A stretch of DNA of 64,000 nucleotides, taken from contig NZ_CP007215.2 of the NCBI RefSeq assembly GCF_000300455.3, positions 744,001 to 808,000 on the forward strand. Direction: 5' to 3'. Of the stretch, positions 26,577 to 36,126 are shown one piece after another. Made by a program: the position numbers and the translations under genes. The stretch's first letter is position 1; every line of letters begins with the position of its first letter. The notes beneath the pieces are model-generated. The model did not search any database, was not told the DNA's origin, and saw nothing but the letters and a program-made list of their open reading frames with translations. Source of the DNA: Kosakonia sacchari SP1 (GTDB taxonomy: Bacteria; Pseudomonadota; Gammaproteobacteria; Enterobacterales; Enterobacteriaceae).

Positions 26577-28203
26577 AATTCTGATCTTCCAGGGTCGGCA
26601 CGGGACGCGGTACGTTACCCGTTTCAGGAATAAACAAAGAGAAAATCGTGCCGCGAGGCGTGTTAGCGGAAACCTCAATCGATCCGCCCACCTGCGTGAC
26701 ATAGCTGGCGATCAGGTACAGACCAATGCCATGATCACCACTGCGCTTGGTGGTCATCCCGCGTTCAAAAATATGGTCGCGAATCGCCGGATCAATGCCG
26801 ATACCGCGATCCGCCACTTCAATAATCAACTCCCGTTCGTTCAGCAAAATCAGCACTTCAACCGGTTCGTGAGGCAGCGTGGCGCGCTGGGTTGCTTCAA
26901 TCGCGTTATCCAACAAATTACCGATGATGGAGATAAGCTCCGCTTCACCCAACAACCGGCAGGCTCTGTCCACCTGACACAGGGGATCAAAGGCCAGTTC
27001 GACACCTTTTTCACGGGCGCGTGCCGCTTTCCCCAGCAGCAAACCGCACAACGTCGGCGAGCTAAAACGCGAAGAGATAAAGTCCAGCAACTCCTGCGCG
27101 TGCTCTGACTGCGCCTGGATGTAGCGCACAGCTTCATCGTAGCGCTCCATATGTAGCAGGCCAGAGAGTGTGTTCATGCGGTTCAGTTGCTCGTGGCGCA
27201 TAATGCGCAGGTTATCAACATAGCGCTTCACCTGGCTGAGTTGCGCGCTCAACGTGTCTATCTCGTTGCGATCGCGAAAGGTAATCACCCAGCCCTGCAA
27301 TTTATTCTCCAGCATGATGCGTACCCGGCTGGCAATCACCGTTAACTGATTAAAACGGCAAATCTCATCGTGCGTGTCGTTTTCCAGCATCATCGAACGG
27401 TCAAAAAACGGTACCGGGGCAATGACTTCATCGATGGTTTGCCCGCGCAGTTCGCGCGTCGGCTGGCGTAACTCCAGAAGTTTGCGTGCTGCCTGATTGA
27501 TCACTTCAATGCGCAGTTCGCTGTCAATCGCAATCACCCCTTCGTAGATCGATTCCATCATCGCCTTTTGCTGGCGCACCAGCAGGCCAATCTCCCGTGG
27601 CTCAAGGGAGAAAATCTGTTTTTTAATGCTGCGGGTAAAGAACCAGGAAAAAATAAACAGCGCTGCCAGCAGCAATACAGCGGCAATAAAAATGTTGATC
27701 ACTTTACCGAGCGTGATGGTATCGAGATAACTGGTCAGATACCCCACCGACACAATCCCGATAACGCGCCCTGCATCATCAAAAATCGGCGCCTTACTGC
27801 GTAACGAAATACCCAACCCACCTTTGCGGATAGTGGTGATGCTTTTCCCGTGCAACACCTCGGTATTATCGTCACCCACTAATGTTTTTCCGACCACATC
27901 AGAATCGACTGAATGAAATAAATGCATGCCTTTGTTATCGCCGATAACAATAAAGCTTGCATCGCTATGCGCCACCACTTTATGCATAAATTGCGCGATG
28001 GCTCGAATATCTTTATCAGCAACCGACTGGCGTAAATTCGGAATAATGGCTATTTCCTCAGCCTGTATTTTTGCTCGTGCGCTCATTTCCTGATATAGCT
28101 GGCGACCGACATCCTTGTAATAATAAATGCCAAGCAGAACGAACAAACCGGAGAAAAAAAGCACCAGCGAAATAAAAAGTTTGATTTGGAAAGAGACTTT
28201 CAT
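26566..28203 (-). CDS. citA: Citrate sensor histidine kinase CitA/DpiB
   Basis: CitA is a membrane kinase that senses citrate through a periplasmic PAS/Cache domain and phosphorylates CitB. I take ATG 28203 (MKVSFQIKLF; 545 residues) rather than the TTG eight codons upstream, although neither has a strong ribosome site. Order: transmembrane helix 7-28, periplasmic sensor about 40-170 (SFIVIGDNKGMHLFH, ISLRSKAPIF), second helix near 175-200, cytoplasmic PAS, then the phospho-acceptor box RHEQLNRMNTLSGLL and an HATPase domain (GNLLDNAIEAT, DRGIGI, GDHGIGLYLI). It follows the CitA/DcuS subclass. Confidence 0.93.
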   Translation of the reverse strand: MKVSFQIKLFISLVLFFSGLFVLLGIYYYKDVGRQLYQEMSARAKIQAEEIAIIPNLRQSVADKDIRAIAQFMHKVVAHSDASFIVIGDNKGMHLFHSVDSDVVGKTLVGDDNTEVLHGKSITTIRKGGLGISLRSKAPIFDDAGRVIGIVSVGYLTSYLDTITLGKVINIFIAAVLLLAALFIFSWFFTRSIKKQIFSLEPREIGLLVRQQKAMMESIYEGVIAIDSELRIEVINQAARKLLELRQPTRELRGQTIDEVIAPVPFFDRSMMLENDTHDEICRFNQLTVIASRVRIMLENKLQGWVITFRDRNEIDTLSAQLSQVKRYVDNLRIMRHEQLNRMNTLSGLLHMERYDEAVRYIQAQSEHAQELLDFISSRFSSPTLCGLLLGKAARAREKGVELAFDPLCQVDRACRLLGEAELISIIGNLLDNAIEATQRATLPHEPVEVLILLNERELIIEVADRGIGIDPAIRDHIFERGMTTKRSGDHGIGLYLIASYVTQVGGSIEVSANTPRGTIFSLFIPETGNVPRPVPTLEDQNYAT

Positions 28204-28538
28204 GACGGTTCGCACAGCAGCCAGCAAAGCGCCAATGTAGCATCTTTTTGCGCACGCGTACGCAGTTTACTGGAAACTTGTGATCCCTTGCACAGCCAGC
28301 ACTGAAGCGGAAAAATGGTCTGTTAAATATTCTTTTTTGGAAATGTTATTAACTTGTGTTTCTATTTAAAAAAACCATAAAAACCACGCCAATAATTAAG
28401 GCGCAAATCACACAAAATAAAAGAAACCTTAAAAACCATAGGAGCCATTAAAACTCCGGTTTTAATATGCTATTCCTCACATAAAGTATGCGTTTAGCCC
28501 TTTACTCTACAGCCACAAAATAACCAAGGGGCTTAATT
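28204..28538. promoter_or_regulatory. Divergent control region between citA and the citrate transporter gene, with CRP-type site
   Basis: A 335-base region, strongly AT-rich in the half next to the transporter. At 28279-28294 TGTGATCCCTTGCACA matches the CRP consensus with one half-site mismatch. The stretch 28322-28440 (repeated TTAAA, AAAAACCATA) is a plausible CitB target, since CitB sites are AT-rich, but I cannot pin down operators. In Klebsiella the divergent cit promoters are co-controlled by CRP and CitB, so the layout fits catabolite-repressed citrate growth. Confidence 0.55.
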
Positions 28539-29903
28539 ATGAGCACAACTGACGATTCATTCTCTGTTACCTCTGAATCGCTGGCGATTCAAAAAACATC
28601 ACTGAAGGATAAGTGGTGGCACATTATGGATACGTGGAAAGTTGGGATTATACCACTGCCATTATTCCTGCTAGCCGGTGCGTTAATTGCTATCGATTGT
28701 CTTGGCGGCAAGTTGCCAAGCGATATCGTCGTGATGGTGGCGACACTGGCGTTCTTCGGCTTTGCCTGCGGTGAGTTCGGTAAACGTCTGCCGGTCGTGG
28801 GCAAGCTGGGCGCAGCGGCGATTTGCGCCACCTTTATTCCTTCGGCGATGGTGTATTACGGTTTGCTGCCGGATGTAGTGGTCGAGTCCACTACCAAGTT
28901 CTACAAATCAACCAACATCCTCTATCTCTACATCTGCTGCATCATTGTCGGCAGTATCATGAGTATGAACCGTACCACTCTGATTCAGGGCTTCCTGCGC
29001 ATCTTCTTCCCAATGGTGTGTGGCGAAGTGGTTGGCATGCTGGTGGGTATGGGCGTTGGCCTGGCGCTGGGTATGGAACCGTTCCAGATCTTCTTCTTTA
29101 TCATTCTGCCAATCATGGCGGGTGGTGTAGGTGAAGGCGCCATTCCGCTCTCTATCGGTTACGCCACCTTACTGCACATGGATCAGGGCGTTGCTCTGGG
29201 CCGTGTACTGCCAATGGTGATGCTGGGCGGTTTGACCGCAATCATTATTTCCGGCTGCCTGAACCAGTTGGGTAAACGCTTCCCGCATCTGACCGGCGAA
29301 GGCCAACTGATGCCAAACCGCAGCAATGGTGATGAACCAGCGCCGGCTGCCCCTGCGTTTTCCGGTAAAACTGATGTCACCACCATCGCGGCGGGCGCAC
29401 TGCTGGCTGTGTTGCTATACATGATCGGCATGCTCGGCCACAAACTGATTGGCCTGCCTGCACCGGTCGGCATGCTGTTTGCCGCCGTGCTGGTCAAGCT
29501 GGCACACGGTGTTTCTCCGCGTCTGCTGGAAGGTTCTCAGGTGGTGTACAAATTCTTCCAGACCTCCGTGACTTACCCAATCCTCTTCGCCGTGGGCGTT
29601 GCCATTACGCCGTGGGAAGAGCTGGTTCACGCTTTCACTCTCGATAACCTGCTGGTGATCGTGAGTACCGTTTCCGCACTGGTTGCCACTGGTTTCTTCG
29701 TAGGTAAAAAGATTGGCATGCATCCGATTGATGTTGCCATTGTTTCCTGCTGCCAGAGTGGCCAGGGCGGTACAGGGGATGTTGCCATCCTGACTGCCGG
29801 TAACCGTATGAGCCTGATGCCGTTTGCACAGATTGCGACCCGTATTGGCGGTGCGATCAACGTGTCGGTATCGCTGCTGGTTCTTGGCAATTTCCTCGTC
29901 TGA
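28539..29903 (+). CDS. 2-hydroxycarboxylate transporter family citrate carrier (CitW/CitS type)
   Basis: A 454-residue membrane protein of the 2HCT family, which takes up citrate either with Na+ (CitS) or in exchange for acetate (CitW). About 11 transmembrane segments are visible. The two signature re-entrant loops are present as GGVGEG near residue 200 and SGQGGTGDVA near 405, and the family arginine lies in the C-terminal RMSLMPFAQIATRIGG segment. Citrate rather than malate as substrate is inferred from the neighbouring lyase genes. The sequence is clearly divergent from Klebsiella CitS as I remember it, so exchange of citrate for acetate (CitW) is plausible but unproven. Confidence 0.85.
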   Translation: MSTTDDSFSVTSESLAIQKTSLKDKWWHIMDTWKVGIIPLPLFLLAGALIAIDCLGGKLPSDIVVMVATLAFFGFACGEFGKRLPVVGKLGAAAICATFIPSAMVYYGLLPDVVVESTTKFYKSTNILYLYICCIIVGSIMSMNRTTLIQGFLRIFFPMVCGEVVGMLVGMGVGLALGMEPFQIFFFIILPIMAGGVGEGAIPLSIGYATLLHMDQGVALGRVLPMVMLGGLTAIIISGCLNQLGKRFPHLTGEGQLMPNRSNGDEPAPAAPAFSGKTDVTTIAAGALLAVLLYMIGMLGHKLIGLPAPVGMLFAAVLVKLAHGVSPRLLEGSQVVYKFFQTSVTYPILFAVGVAITPWEELVHAFTLDNLLVIVSTVSALVATGFFVGKKIGMHPIDVAIVSCCQSGQGGTGDVAILTAGNRMSLMPFAQIATRIGGAINVSVSLLVLGNFLV

Positions 29904-29924
29904 TTAAGCACTACAGGAACTGAT

Positions 29925-30788
29925 ATGAAACTCGCAAGCTTTGTCCATCAGGGGATCCGTAGCTACGGCATCGTCAAGGCTGATGGCGTCATCAATCTGG
30001 GCCAGCGCCTGGGCGACCGCTACGGTGATTTGAAATCGTTGCTCGCGGCCGACGCGCTGAGTGAGGCACAACAGCTGAGTGGTGAAGCGACGGATCTGTG
30101 CTTTGACGATCTCAACTTCCTGCCGGTTATTGAAAACCCGGGGAAAATTCTCTGCGTCGGCATGAACTACGCCGAAAAACGCAAAGAGTTTGATCAACAT
30201 AACCCGGCGCCGACGCTGTTTGTACGCTTCGCCGACTCGCAAACCGGGCATAACGCGCCGGTGCTGAAACCGCGTCACTCCAGCGAATTCGATTACGAAG
30301 GTGAGCTGGCAGTAATCATCGGTAAAGGCGGTGAAAACATCTCTCGTGACGCGGCGTTAAGTCATGTCGCAGGTTACAGCTGTTATATGGATGGCTCTGC
30401 GCGTGACTGGCAGCATACCTGGTTCACCGCCGGTAAAAACTGGCGGCAGACCGGCGCGTTCGGCCCGTGGATGACCACGGCAGATGAGATCCCCGATCCG
30501 CATCAGCTCACTATCCGCACCTGGTTGAATGGTCGCATGGTGCAGGACGACAACACCGCCAGCATGATCCACAAGGTCGCCGAGCTTATCGAGTACATCA
30601 GCACCTTTACCAGCCTGACGCCGGGCGACGTCATCATCACTGGCTCACCGGGCGGTGTTGGCAAGAAACGCAATCCGCCGCTGTTCATGAAAGCGGGCGA
30701 TCGCATCGAAGTGGAGATCGAAAACATCGGTCACCTCAGCAATGTGATTATTGATGCGCCAGCCCATGCGTTGACGGCAGCGCACTAA
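29925..30788 (+). CDS. Fumarylacetoacetate hydrolase-fold enzyme in the citrate operon
   Basis: A 287-residue protein with an N-terminal accessory region (about 1-65) and the FAH catalytic domain. The metal-binding triad is complete: Glu125 and Glu127 in DYEGELAVII and Asp156 in YMDGSARD; GKILCVGMNYAEKRKEF and PGDVIITGSPGGVG are also family hallmarks. Family members cleave or decarboxylate 2-keto acids, and some decarboxylate or tautomerise oxaloacetate. Lying between transporter and citrate lyase genes, and with no oadGAB in the locus, it may process the oxaloacetate released by the lyase. That substrate is inferred. Confidence 0.85.
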   Translation: MKLASFVHQGIRSYGIVKADGVINLGQRLGDRYGDLKSLLAADALSEAQQLSGEATDLCFDDLNFLPVIENPGKILCVGMNYAEKRKEFDQHNPAPTLFVRFADSQTGHNAPVLKPRHSSEFDYEGELAVIIGKGGENISRDAALSHVAGYSCYMDGSARDWQHTWFTAGKNWRQTGAFGPWMTTADEIPDPHQLTIRTWLNGRMVQDDNTASMIHKVAELIEYISTFTSLTPGDVIITGSPGGVGKKRNPPLFMKAGDRIEVEIENIGHLSNVIIDAPAHALTAAH

Positions 30789-30804
30789 GGACGAAGGCAA
30801 TACA

Positions 30805-31824
30805 ATGCAAGCACGACCCTCCATCGACTTCCGCGTTGCGGAAGTCAACGGCAATACTCAACGGCTGGCCTCTATCCGCGCGTTGCTCGCAGACAGTGGT
30901 TTAGGTATGGACAGCGATATCACTACCTTCGTTGAAGCCTGGTCGGGAAACCGGCTGGTGGGTTGTGCTGGTCTCGCCGCCAACGTTATCAAGTGCGTAG
31001 CGGTTGAAGAACAGTTGCGTGGGGAAAACCTCAGTGCGCGGCTGCTGGCGGAAGTTGAGCATCTGGCGCTGGCGCGTGGACATTTTCATCTGTTCCTGTG
31101 CACGCGCCCTTGCAATCGGGAGCGTTTCCAGCACAGCGGTTTTTGGCCGGTTGCCCAGAGCGGCAACAACGCGATATTGATGGAAAATACGCCGTCTGGC
31201 ATCCAGCGTTACTGCCGCACGTTGCAGGCGCGCCGCGTTGCCGGAAAGCGCATCGGCTCCATTGTGATGAACGCCAATCCCTTCACGCTTGGTCATCGGC
31301 ATCTGGTGGAGCAGGCCGCACAGGCCTGCGACTGGCTGCACCTGTTTGTAGTGCGGGAAGATGCCTCGTTCTTTCCTTTCTCCGCACGGCTGAAAATGGT
31401 GAAGGCGGGCGTGGCGCATCTGCCAAATGCCACGGTTCACGAAGGCTCTCAGTACATTATTTCCCGCGCTACCTTTCCGGCTTATTTCCTCAAAGAGACC
31501 GGCAAAGTGCAGCAGGCGTGGAGCGAAATCGACCTGCTCATCTTCCGTAACCATATTGCCCCGGCGCTCGGTGTTACCCACCGCTTTATCGGCAGCGAGC
31601 CGTTTTGCGATATCACCCGCCAGTACAACCAGACTATGCATCAGTTGCTCGCGGGGGCGGTTGAAGTGGTGGAAGTTCCGCGCATTAAAGCGACCGGCAC
31701 CGCCATCTCCGCCTCGGAAGTGCGTCGTTTACTCAAAACACACCAGTTTTCCCGTATTCGGGAAATTGTACCGGATACCACTTTTGCGCACCTTGAATCT
31801 CATTACAGCGCGGAAGTCGCTTAA
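30805..31824 (+). CDS. citC: [Citrate lyase]-acetate ligase CitC
   Basis: CitC acetylates the thiol of the prosthetic group on CitD, using acetate and ATP, and so switches on citrate lyase. The 339-residue protein has an N-terminal GNAT-like acetyltransferase domain (about 25-125) followed by a nucleotidyltransferase-fold ligase domain with GSIVMNANPFTLGHRHLVE (HxGH-like motif) and a C-terminal SASEVRRLL segment. It is the first of the lyase genes proper; 17 bases separate it from citD. Confidence 0.96.
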   Translation: MQARPSIDFRVAEVNGNTQRLASIRALLADSGLGMDSDITTFVEAWSGNRLVGCAGLAANVIKCVAVEEQLRGENLSARLLAEVEHLALARGHFHLFLCTRPCNRERFQHSGFWPVAQSGNNAILMENTPSGIQRYCRTLQARRVAGKRIGSIVMNANPFTLGHRHLVEQAAQACDWLHLFVVREDASFFPFSARLKMVKAGVAHLPNATVHEGSQYIISRATFPAYFLKETGKVQQAWSEIDLLIFRNHIAPALGVTHRFIGSEPFCDITRQYNQTMHQLLAGAVEVVEVPRIKATGTAISASEVRRLLKTHQFSRIREIVPDTTFAHLESHYSAEVA

Positions 31825-31841
31825 AAATCAGGAAAATAACT

Positions 31842-32135
31842 ATGAAAATTGTAAGGGAGGCGCTGGCCGGGACGATGGAGTCCAGCGACCTGATGGTGAA
31901 AATTGCCCCCGCAGAAGGCGAGCTGGAGATTGTTATCCACAGCGAGGTGATGAAGCAGTTCGGCGGTCAAATCCGCAAGGTAGTGGATGCCACGCTGCGC
32001 GCGATGGAGGTTCGCCAGGGCTTAATCATCATTGAAGACAAAGGCGCACTGGACTGTGTAATCCGCGCCCGTCTGCAAAGCGCCATTCTGCGCGCCGCCG
32101 AAGGCACTGAAATCGACTGGGGGAAACTGCTGTGA
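31842..32135 (+). CDS. citD: Citrate lyase acyl carrier subunit CitD (gamma)
   Basis: CitD is the small acyl carrier protein of citrate lyase. The 97 residues include the attachment site Ser14 (GTMESSDL), where the phosphoribosyl-dephospho-CoA group is added by CitX from the precursor made by CitG. The length matches E. coli CitD (98). It overlaps the citE start by 4 bases. Confidence 0.97.
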   Translation: MKIVREALAGTMESSDLMVKIAPAEGELEIVIHSEVMKQFGGQIRKVVDATLRAMEVRQGLIIIEDKGALDCVIRARLQSAILRAAEGTEIDWGKLL

Positions 32136-33007
32136 AAAAACTACGTCGTAGCATGCTGTTCCTGCCAGGCGCTAACGCTGCCATGCTCTCCACCGCCTTT
32201 ATCTACCGCCCTGATTCGATCATGTTCGACCTAGAAGACGCGGTAGCGCTGCGCGAAAAAGACACCGCGCGCCTGCTGGTGTTCCACGCGCTACAGCACC
32301 CGATGTATCAGGATATGGAAACCGTGGTGCGTATTAACCCACTGAACACGCCGTTTGGCCTGCCAGATCTGGAAGCAGTGGTTCGTGCTGGTGTTGATGT
32401 GGTGCGTTTACCGAAAACGGATACGCCGGAAGATATCTACGAGCTGGAACGCCACCTGGAGCGCATCGAACTGGCCTGCGGTCGCGAAGTGGGATCGACC
32501 CGCGTAATGGCGGCGATTGAGTCGGCAGTTGGCGTCATTAACGCCGTTGCGATTGCGCGCAGCTCGCAGCGCTTAATTGGCATCGCGCTGGCCGCATTTG
32601 ACTACGTAATGGATATGCAAACCGAACGTGGCGACGGCACCGAGCTGTTCTACGCGCGCTGCGCTGTGCTGCACGCCGCGCGTGCCGCTGGAATTGATGC
32701 GTTCGACGTGGTGTGGTCAGACGTCAATGATGAAGCCGGTTTCCTGCGCGAAGTCGACCTGGTGCGCAAAATGGGTTTCAACGGCAAGTCACTGATCAAC
32801 CCGCGTCAAATCGATCTGCTGCATAACGCCTATGCGCCAACTCAGCAGGAAGTGGATCACGCGAAAGTGGTTATCGAAGCGGCGGAAGAGGGCGAGCGCA
32901 ACGGCCTGGGCGTGGTTTCGCTGAACGGCAAAATGATTGACGCCCCGATTATTAATCATGCGCAGATGGTGCTGGAACGTGCAGCTGCGTCCGGCGTGCG
33001 TCGTTAA
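32132..33007 (+). CDS. citE: Citrate lyase beta subunit CitE (citryl-ACP lyase)
   Basis: CitE cleaves citryl-ACP to acetyl-ACP and oxaloacetate. The 291-residue TIM-barrel protein has the family segments [36 protein letters not shown] and [12 protein letters not shown], with the metal-binding Glu and Asp in [12 protein letters not shown] and [10 protein letters not shown]. Spacing to citF is 10 bases. Confidence 0.97.
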   Translation: MKKLRRSMLFLPGANAAMLSTAFIYRPDSIMFDLEDAVALREKDTARLLVFHALQHPMYQDMETVVRINPLNTPFGLPDLEAVVRAGVDVVRLPKTDTPEDIYELERHLERIELACGREVGSTRVMAAIESAVGVINAVAIARSSQRLIGIALAAFDYVMDMQTERGDGTELFYARCAVLHAARAAGIDAFDVVWSDVNDEAGFLREVDLVRKMGFNGKSLINPRQIDLLHNAYAPTQQEVDHAKVVIEAAEEGERNGLGVVSLNGKMIDAPIINHAQMVLERAAASGVRR

Positions 33008-33017
33008 GGACAGAACA

Positions 33018-34544
33018 ATGAACCAAACAGAGCTTCTTCACGTTAATTTTCCACACCTGCGTGATTTAAAACCCTTTGAAAGCGCGCATGCGGCTACGCC
33101 GTGGCTGGCGGATATCAACACCAAGCACACGCGCAAACTGTGCGCGACGCTGGAAGACGCGATTGCCCGCAGTGGTCTGAAAGACGGCATGACCATCTCT
33201 TTCCACCATGCATTTCGCGAAGGCGATCGTGTGATCAACAGCGTCGTGGCAACGCTGGCGCGTCTGGGATTTAAAAACTTGACGCTGGCGTCCAGTTCGC
33301 TGATGACCTGCAACGATGCGCTGATCGAGCATATTCAGAACGGTGTGATTTCGCGTATTTACACCTCCGGAATGCGCGGCAAGCTGGCGGATGCAATCTC
33401 TCACGGCCTGATGGCGGAACCGGTTCAGATCCACTCTCACGGCGGGCGCGTGAAGCTGTTGCAGGATGGTGAGCTGAACATTGATGTCGCTTTCCTCGGG
33501 GTGCCGTGCAGCGATGAGTTCGGTAACGCCAACGGTACACAGGGGAAATCCTGCTGTGGCTCGCTGGGTTACGCGATGGTGGACGCGCAGTTCGCCAAAA
33601 AAGTGGTGTTACTGACCGAAGAGCTGGTGCCGTTCCCGAACATGCCTGCGAGCCTTGGTCAGGATCAGGTTGATCTGATCGTGCAGGTAGAGAGCGTGGG
33701 CGATCCGGCGAAAATCAGCGTCGGCGCGGCACGCGTCACCAGCAATCCGCGCGAGTTGATGATCGCCCGTTACGCCGCGGATGTGATAGAGCATTCCGGT
33801 TATTTCAAAGACGGTTTCTCCATGCAGACCGGCTCCGGCGCAGCAGCGACCGCAGCGACGCGCTTCATGGAAGAAAAAATGGAGCGCCACGGGGTGAAAG
33901 CCCGCTTCGCGCTTGGCGGCATCACCGGTAGCCTGGTGGATCTGCATGAGAAAGGGCTTATTGAAAAACTGCTGGATACGCAGTGTTTCGATGGCGAAGC
34001 GGCGGCTTCGCTGCGCCGTAACCTGAACCATGTCGAGATCTCCACTAACGTCTATGCCAACCCGGGCGGTAAAGCTGCCAGCTGCGATCAACTGGATGTG
34101 GTGATCCTCAGCGCGCTGGAGATCGATGTCGACTTCAACGTTAACGTCATCACCGGTTCTGATGGCGTGATGCGTGGCGCATCCGGCGGCCACTGCGATG
34201 TCGCGGCAGCGGCAAACCTCACCATTGTCGTGGCTCCTTTGCTACGCAGCCGCATTCCTACTGTTGTAAAACGCGTGACCACGTTGCTGACACCAGGGGA
34301 AAGCATCGACGTGCTGGTCACCGATCATGGTATTGCTGTTAACCCGGCTCGACCGGATATTCGTGAGCGTTTACTGGCGGCAGGGCTGAAAATCGTCGAC
34401 ATCGAAGCGCTTTACCAGCGTGCGATTTCACTGACCGGCGAACCGAAACCGATCGCATTCACTGACCGCATTGTTGGCGTGATCCGTTATCGCGACGGCA
34501 GCGTGATCGATGTGGTTCGTCAGGTTAAAGAGGACAATCTATGA
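33018..34544 (+). CDS. citF: Citrate lyase alpha subunit CitF (citrate:acetyl-ACP transferase)
   Basis: CitF exchanges acetate for citrate on the acyl carrier. I choose ATG 33018 (MNQTELLHV), with AAGGACAG upstream, giving 508 residues, close to E. coli CitF (510); a longer in-frame start lies within citE and is rejected. CoA-transferase-type segments such as GMTISFHHAFREGDRVIN and VITGSDGVMRGASGGHCD are present. The TGA overlaps the citX ATG by 4 bases. Confidence 0.96.
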   Translation: MNQTELLHVNFPHLRDLKPFESAHAATPWLADINTKHTRKLCATLEDAIARSGLKDGMTISFHHAFREGDRVINSVVATLARLGFKNLTLASSSLMTCNDALIEHIQNGVISRIYTSGMRGKLADAISHGLMAEPVQIHSHGGRVKLLQDGELNIDVAFLGVPCSDEFGNANGTQGKSCCGSLGYAMVDAQFAKKVVLLTEELVPFPNMPASLGQDQVDLIVQVESVGDPAKISVGAARVTSNPRELMIARYAADVIEHSGYFKDGFSMQTGSGAAATAATRFMEEKMERHGVKARFALGGITGSLVDLHEKGLIEKLLDTQCFDGEAAASLRRNLNHVEISTNVYANPGGKAASCDQLDVVILSALEIDVDFNVNVITGSDGVMRGASGGHCDVAAAANLTIVVAPLLRSRIPTVVKRVTTLLTPGESIDVLVTDHGIAVNPARPDIRERLLAAGLKIVDIEALYQRAISLTGEPKPIAFTDRIVGVIRYRDGSVIDVVRQVKEDNL

Positions 34545-35080
34545 CCACACTGACGCCCGTGAGAGCGGGCGTCAGCCTCGAAGCTCTGCTGGCGGCGAAA
34601 GATAGCCGCGCGGCGCGTCAGGCTGACTGGCTCACTCACTATCAACAACCGGTTATTTCGCTGACGCTGGTTACCCCCGGCGCGGTAAAAGACAGTATTC
34701 GCTACCGCAATACTATGGGCGTGGCACTCCAGGCCTGTGACCAGCTGCTGTGGCAAAACCACTGGCGCGTGCTGGACAGGCAGGTATTGTGGCTACCAAC
34801 CGGTGCGGAAGCGCTGTGGTGCGTGGAGCATCCGGCGGTGGAAATCAAAGCGCAATGCGTGGAGATGGAACAGACTCATCCGCTTGGCAGACTGTGGGAT
34901 TTCGATGTGTTTTGCCCGAAAGAAGGCCAGGTTGGGCGGCATTCGCTGGATTTAAATACCCGACTCTGCCTGGTATGTGATGAACCTGCACACGGCTGCG
35001 CCCGCTCGCGTCGCCATTCGGTAGAAGATGTAGTGGCTCGTGTGGAGAAGTTAATCGATGGCTGGTTTGCTCGCGACTAA
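34541..35080 (+). CDS. citX: Apo-citrate lyase phosphoribosyl-dephospho-CoA transferase CitX
   Basis: CitX transfers the prosthetic group precursor to Ser14 of CitD. The 179-residue protein shows the CitX segments VISLTLVTPGAVKDS, LGRLWDFDVFCP and RLCLVCDEPAHGCARSRRH, the last a conserved Cys/His-rich motif. In some species CitX is fused to CitG; here they are separate genes overlapping by 23 bases. Confidence 0.95.
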   Translation: MTTLTPVRAGVSLEALLAAKDSRAARQADWLTHYQQPVISLTLVTPGAVKDSIRYRNTMGVALQACDQLLWQNHWRVLDRQVLWLPTGAEALWCVEHPAVEIKAQCVEMEQTHPLGRLWDFDVFCPKEGQVGRHSLDLNTRLCLVCDEPAHGCARSRRHSVEDVVARVEKLIDGWFARD

Positions 35081-35885
35081 ATCCGCCATTGCTGACGTGC
35101 CTGAGCTTGCGGCGCAGGCGCTGCGTCTTGAGCTGGATTTAACCCCCAAACCTGGGCTGGTGGACAGAGCCAATAACGGCTCGCACCAGGATATGGATCA
35201 TGCGCTGTTTTTAAAAAGTATTGCGGCGATCGCACCATGGTTCACGGTGTTTGCCGGGGCGGGTAAAACCCATGCGCAGAAACCAACCAGCGAACAGCTA
35301 CGGCTGCTGCGCCCGATGGGGATCGCCTGCGAGCAAGCGATGTTCACGGCGACAGGGGGCGTGAACACACACAAAGGCGGTATTTTTTCACTTGGTCTGC
35401 TCTGTTTTGCTGCCGGGCGTTTGCAGGGGCAAGGGCGCATGGTTAGCGCTGACGCGCTTTGCCAGCAGGTGAGTGAAATCTGTTGTGGATTAGTGGCGCG
35501 TGAGCTGGCTGATCGCCCACAGGCTATCACGGCGGGTGAAAAACAGTTTCGTCAGTATGGGCTGACGGGCGCACGCGGTGAAGCGGAACAGGGGTTTATC
35601 ACTGTGCGCCGCGCGGTGTTGCCGTACTGGCATCAGGAGCATGGGGAGCGGCGGTTACACAATGCGCTGCTGCGCCTGATGGCCGCGAACCGCGACAGTA
35701 ATCTGGTATCTCGCGGCGGTATTGAAGGGCTGCACTACGTACAGGATTATGCGGCGAGATTGCTGGTAACGGGCTGGAATAGCGACGCGCTTCGCGATAT
35801 GGATGATGCGTTAATGGCGCGTCGGTTAAGTCCTGGCGGGAGCGCCGACCTGCTGGCGGTGGCCTGGGTTCTTGCCGGGCTGTAA
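35058..35885 (+). CDS. citG: Triphosphoribosyl-dephospho-CoA synthase CitG
   Basis: CitG makes 2'-(5''-triphosphoribosyl)-3'-dephospho-CoA from ATP and dephospho-CoA, the precursor of the CitD prosthetic group. The 275 residues contain the family signatures ELDLTPKPGLVDRANNGSHQDMDH in two parts, GVNTHKGGIFSLGLL and PGGSADLLAVAWVL. It is the last gene of the citrate operon; a 241-base gap separates it from the convergent nupG. Confidence 0.95.
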   Translation: MAGLLATKSAIADVPELAAQALRLELDLTPKPGLVDRANNGSHQDMDHALFLKSIAAIAPWFTVFAGAGKTHAQKPTSEQLRLLRPMGIACEQAMFTATGGVNTHKGGIFSLGLLCFAAGRLQGQGRMVSADALCQQVSEICCGLVARELADRPQAITAGEKQFRQYGLTGARGEAEQGFITVRRAVLPYWHQEHGERRLHNALLRLMAANRDSNLVSRGGIEGLHYVQDYAARLLVTGWNSDALRDMDDALMARRLSPGGSADLLAVAWVLAGL

Positions 35886-36056
35886 GCAGGTCATAAAAAA
35901 CATTTGTCTGGCGGATGGTATTGATTACGACTAGGAGGCGTGCATTAAAAGCCTTAATAAAAAGTCTCTGCCTGTTCTGAACAAATTACATCCAAAGGCA
36001 ATAAGCTAAAGCCTGTTGCTGACCACCTCTGCAAAAAGAGTTGGTCAAATGGCCAC

Positions 36057-36084
36057 AAAAAACCCGGCGCTCAGGCCGGGTTTT
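36057..36084. terminator. Bidirectional terminator between citG and nupG
   Basis: CCCGGC (36063-36068) and GCCGGG (36075-36080) form a stem flanked by AAAAAA on the left and TTTTG on the right. The minus strand gives a full T6 run, so it is a strong terminator for nupG, and it probably also ends the citrate operon. Confidence 0.85.
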
Positions 36085-36126
36085 GTCTTTGCATCTTTAA
36101 CCACCTTCAGGAGATGGTTAACAGTT

